A DNA stretch of 64,000 nucleotides from Gracilimonas sediminicola (lineage in GTDB: Bacteria > Bacteroidota > Rhodothermia > Balneolales > Balneolaceae), in contig NZ_JANDBC010000001.1 in assembly GCF_024320785.1 (NCBI RefSeq), positions 955,309 through 1,019,308 of the forward strand. The letters run 5' to 3'. Positions 62,717 to 64,000 of this stretch are shown one piece after another. The translations under genes were made by a program, and so were the position numbers. Numbering within the stretch: the first letter of the stretch is position 1; each line of letters begins with the position of its first letter. The notes under the pieces are model-generated. The model saw only the letters and a list, made by a program, of their open reading frames with translations. It was not told the DNA's origin and made no database searches.

Positions 62717-64000
62717 CTACTGTCCCTTTCCTTTTATGACGGTAATCATAGTGTTAATCAGGATTTTCGCATCCATTCTTAGTGATGCGTTTTCAATATA
62801 AAACAGGTCGAATTTTGTTTTCTCTTTTACATCATCGAGTGATGCATCGTATTTCCACTTTACCTGAGCCCAGCCGGTTATCCCCGGGCGAACTCTCAGC
62901 CTGCGGGTGTACAGGGGAATTTGTTTACTGAACTGTTCGACAAAATGAGGGCGTTCCGGTCGGGGGCCCACCAAACTCATATCACCTTTCAATACATTTA
63001 TAAACTGTGGTACTTCGTCAACCCGAAGCTTTCTTAACCAGTAACCAAGCTTGGTTACGCGAGGGTCATCTTTCTTTGCCCAGGTGGGTCCGCTGTGCTT
63101 TTCCGCATTATCCAGCATGGTTCGGAATTTATAGATGGTGAAAATCTTACCGTTTCTCCCCACTCTTCGCTGCCGGTAAATAGCCGGCCCCGGTGATGTA
63201 AGGCGAACGGCCAAACCTATCAAAATCAAGAAGGGGAAGGTGAGCAGTAAAACAACCGCAGAGACAATGATATCAAATGCCCTTTTAATCGTTTTTTCCC
63301 AAAGAGGCATCGGTTCCGGGGAAATTTCAACCAGCGGCATTCCAAAAATCTGGTTGGTTTTACTGAGTCCGCTCACCAGCTGATAAAAATCGGGTAATAA
63401 TTTGAGTGAGATCTCTGGAGCATCCACTTTAGAAATGACGTCCACCAAATCCTGACGGCGGTCGGGCTCCAGGGCCACTAAAATATCCTGAACCTGCCGT
63501 TCTTCCAGTATTTCTTTAATCTGATCGAGGTTCCCGATTACGTCCTCTTCGGTAATACCTGTTTCGGGGTCGGGTGCTTTTCCATTCACCTGTATAAACC
63601 CGAGCACCTGCATCCCCAGTATTTTATTACGGTTCAAATCATCATAGGCCGCTTTTGCTGTTTGGCCGGTACCTATAATCACCGTACGGTGCAGTCCTTT
63701 TCCTCTTTGCGCATAGTATTTCTGGATGGTACGAACGATAAACCGGTTCAACGCCAACAGCACAAAAATGGTAGCCCAATAGGTGATGATAATCATCCGC
63801 TGTTCGCTGATAGATATACTCTCGTTGATATTAATGATGAAGTATAAGATGAGCGCCCCAAGCACACTGGCTTTCAGTACTTTTATAAACTCATCGAGGC
63901 GGGATACGAGATATAGCTTTTTATATGACCCCATCACCACAAAAATAGCCAGCCAATAAAAGCTTATAATGATACCGCCGGAAATAAAATCCAGGTTAAA
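62717..64000 (-). CDS. Undecaprenyl-phosphate sugar phosphotransferase (WbaP/WcaJ-like), 5' end cut by window edge
   Basis: Starts lipid-linked surface-polysaccharide assembly by moving a sugar phosphate (usually glucose or galactose) to undecaprenyl phosphate. The frame stays open to base 64000: the translation above the GTG at 63940 reads FNLDFISGGIIISFYWLAIF, continuing the membrane helix, so the start lies outside the window. A CoA-binding-like Rossmann segment (RTVIIGTGQTAKAAYDDLNR) precedes the transferase core: KRAFDIIVSAVVLLLTFPFL, YRQRRVGRNGKIFTIYKFRT, RVTKLGYWLRKLRVDEVPQF and LKGDMSLVGPRPERPHF. It ends one base before the DPM1-like gene. Confidence 0.93.
   Translation of the reverse strand, partial: FNLDFISGGIIISFYWLAIFVVMGSYKKLYLVSRLDEFIKVLKASVLGALILYFIININESISISEQRMIIITYWATIFVLLALNRFIVRTIQKYYAQRGKGLHRTVIIGTGQTAKAAYDDLNRNKILGMQVLGFIQVNGKAPDPETGITEEDVIGNLDQIKEILEERQVQDILVALEPDRRQDLVDVISKVDAPEISLKLLPDFYQLVSGLSKTNQIFGMPLVEISPEPMPLWEKTIKRAFDIIVSAVVLLLTFPFLILIGLAVRLTSPGPAIYRQRRVGRNGKIFTIYKFRTMLDNAEKHSGPTWAKKDDPRVTKLGYWLRKLRVDEVPQFINVLKGDMSLVGPRPERPHFVEQFSKQIPLYTRRLRVRPGITGWAQVKWKYDASLDDVKEKTKFDLFYIENASLRMDAKILINTMITVIKGKGQ

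Overview
The window looks like chromosomal housekeeping sequence from a Gram-negative member of the Bacteroidota/Balneolota group, most likely Balneolota. Evidence: C-terminal secretion/sorting domains of the type IX kind (a YQNYPNPFNPTT-type tail on the CotH protein), lamin-tail-domain surface proteins, a TonB-dependent receptor, DUF3078, DUF2851, DUF3667 and DUF4199 proteins, an antiquitin-type aldehyde dehydrogenase, a membrane pyrophosphatase, and promoter boxes of the Bacteroidota type (TAnnTTTG) ahead of tRNA-Gln and the pyrR-like gene. The genus assignment is inference; no rRNA is present.

Layout. 1-541 is gene-free repeat debris. 542-12143 holds asd, a tandem pair of unknown paralogues, a 1921-residue secreted lamin-tail protein, a small secreted protein, a TonB-dependent receptor and murI. 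12217-20005 holds an OPT transporter, small secreted/cytosolic proteins, a PIN-PhoH ATPase, an rRNA methyltransferase, an ALDH7-type dehydrogenase and a DUF985 cupin. 20018-26287 is mostly minus strand: a CotH/lamin-tail surface protein, then a four-gene operon (pyrR-like, DUF3078, PLP decarboxylase, DUF3667). 26411-32624 is plus strand: YtxH, DUF2851, tRNA-Gln(TTG), prs, rplY/ctc, pth, hppA, closed by a textbook terminator. 32845-43407 holds an orphan gene, a propeller-amidohydrolase, pyrF-rnhA, tsaD, an AT-rich lipoprotein, hsp20 and dnaK. 43544-52527 is a minus-strand operon (BatA-like, membrane protein, hflX, CBS protein, giant TPR protein, aroA), divergent from a propeller lipoprotein at 52636. 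55444-64000 is one long minus-strand run: a sugar-phosphate transferase cut by the window edge, a DPM1-like glycosyltransferase, accA, a thioesterase, DUF2085, DUF4199, a CPBP protease, DUF2007, cdsA, a dipeptide epimerase and a TIGR01777 epimerase.

The most unusual signal is not a gene. Many intergenic gaps, especially between convergent genes, contain long inverted repeats whose arms are built from short iterated words (for example TTAGGTGTTAGG, GTGTTAACGTGTTTAAG, CAGTGAACAGT, TACTTGG). One word family recurs at three places with perfect 16-20 bp arms, and another at two places; the rest are locus-specific. Some probably act as bidirectional terminators, but their word-like construction and recurrence are unexplained. 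A second non-coding signal is a plus-strand terminator preceded by a hairpin at 2578-2649, between divergent genes, which could mark a small RNA or an attenuated leader. No CRISPR array, intact insertion sequence, prophage or recognisable defence system was seen.
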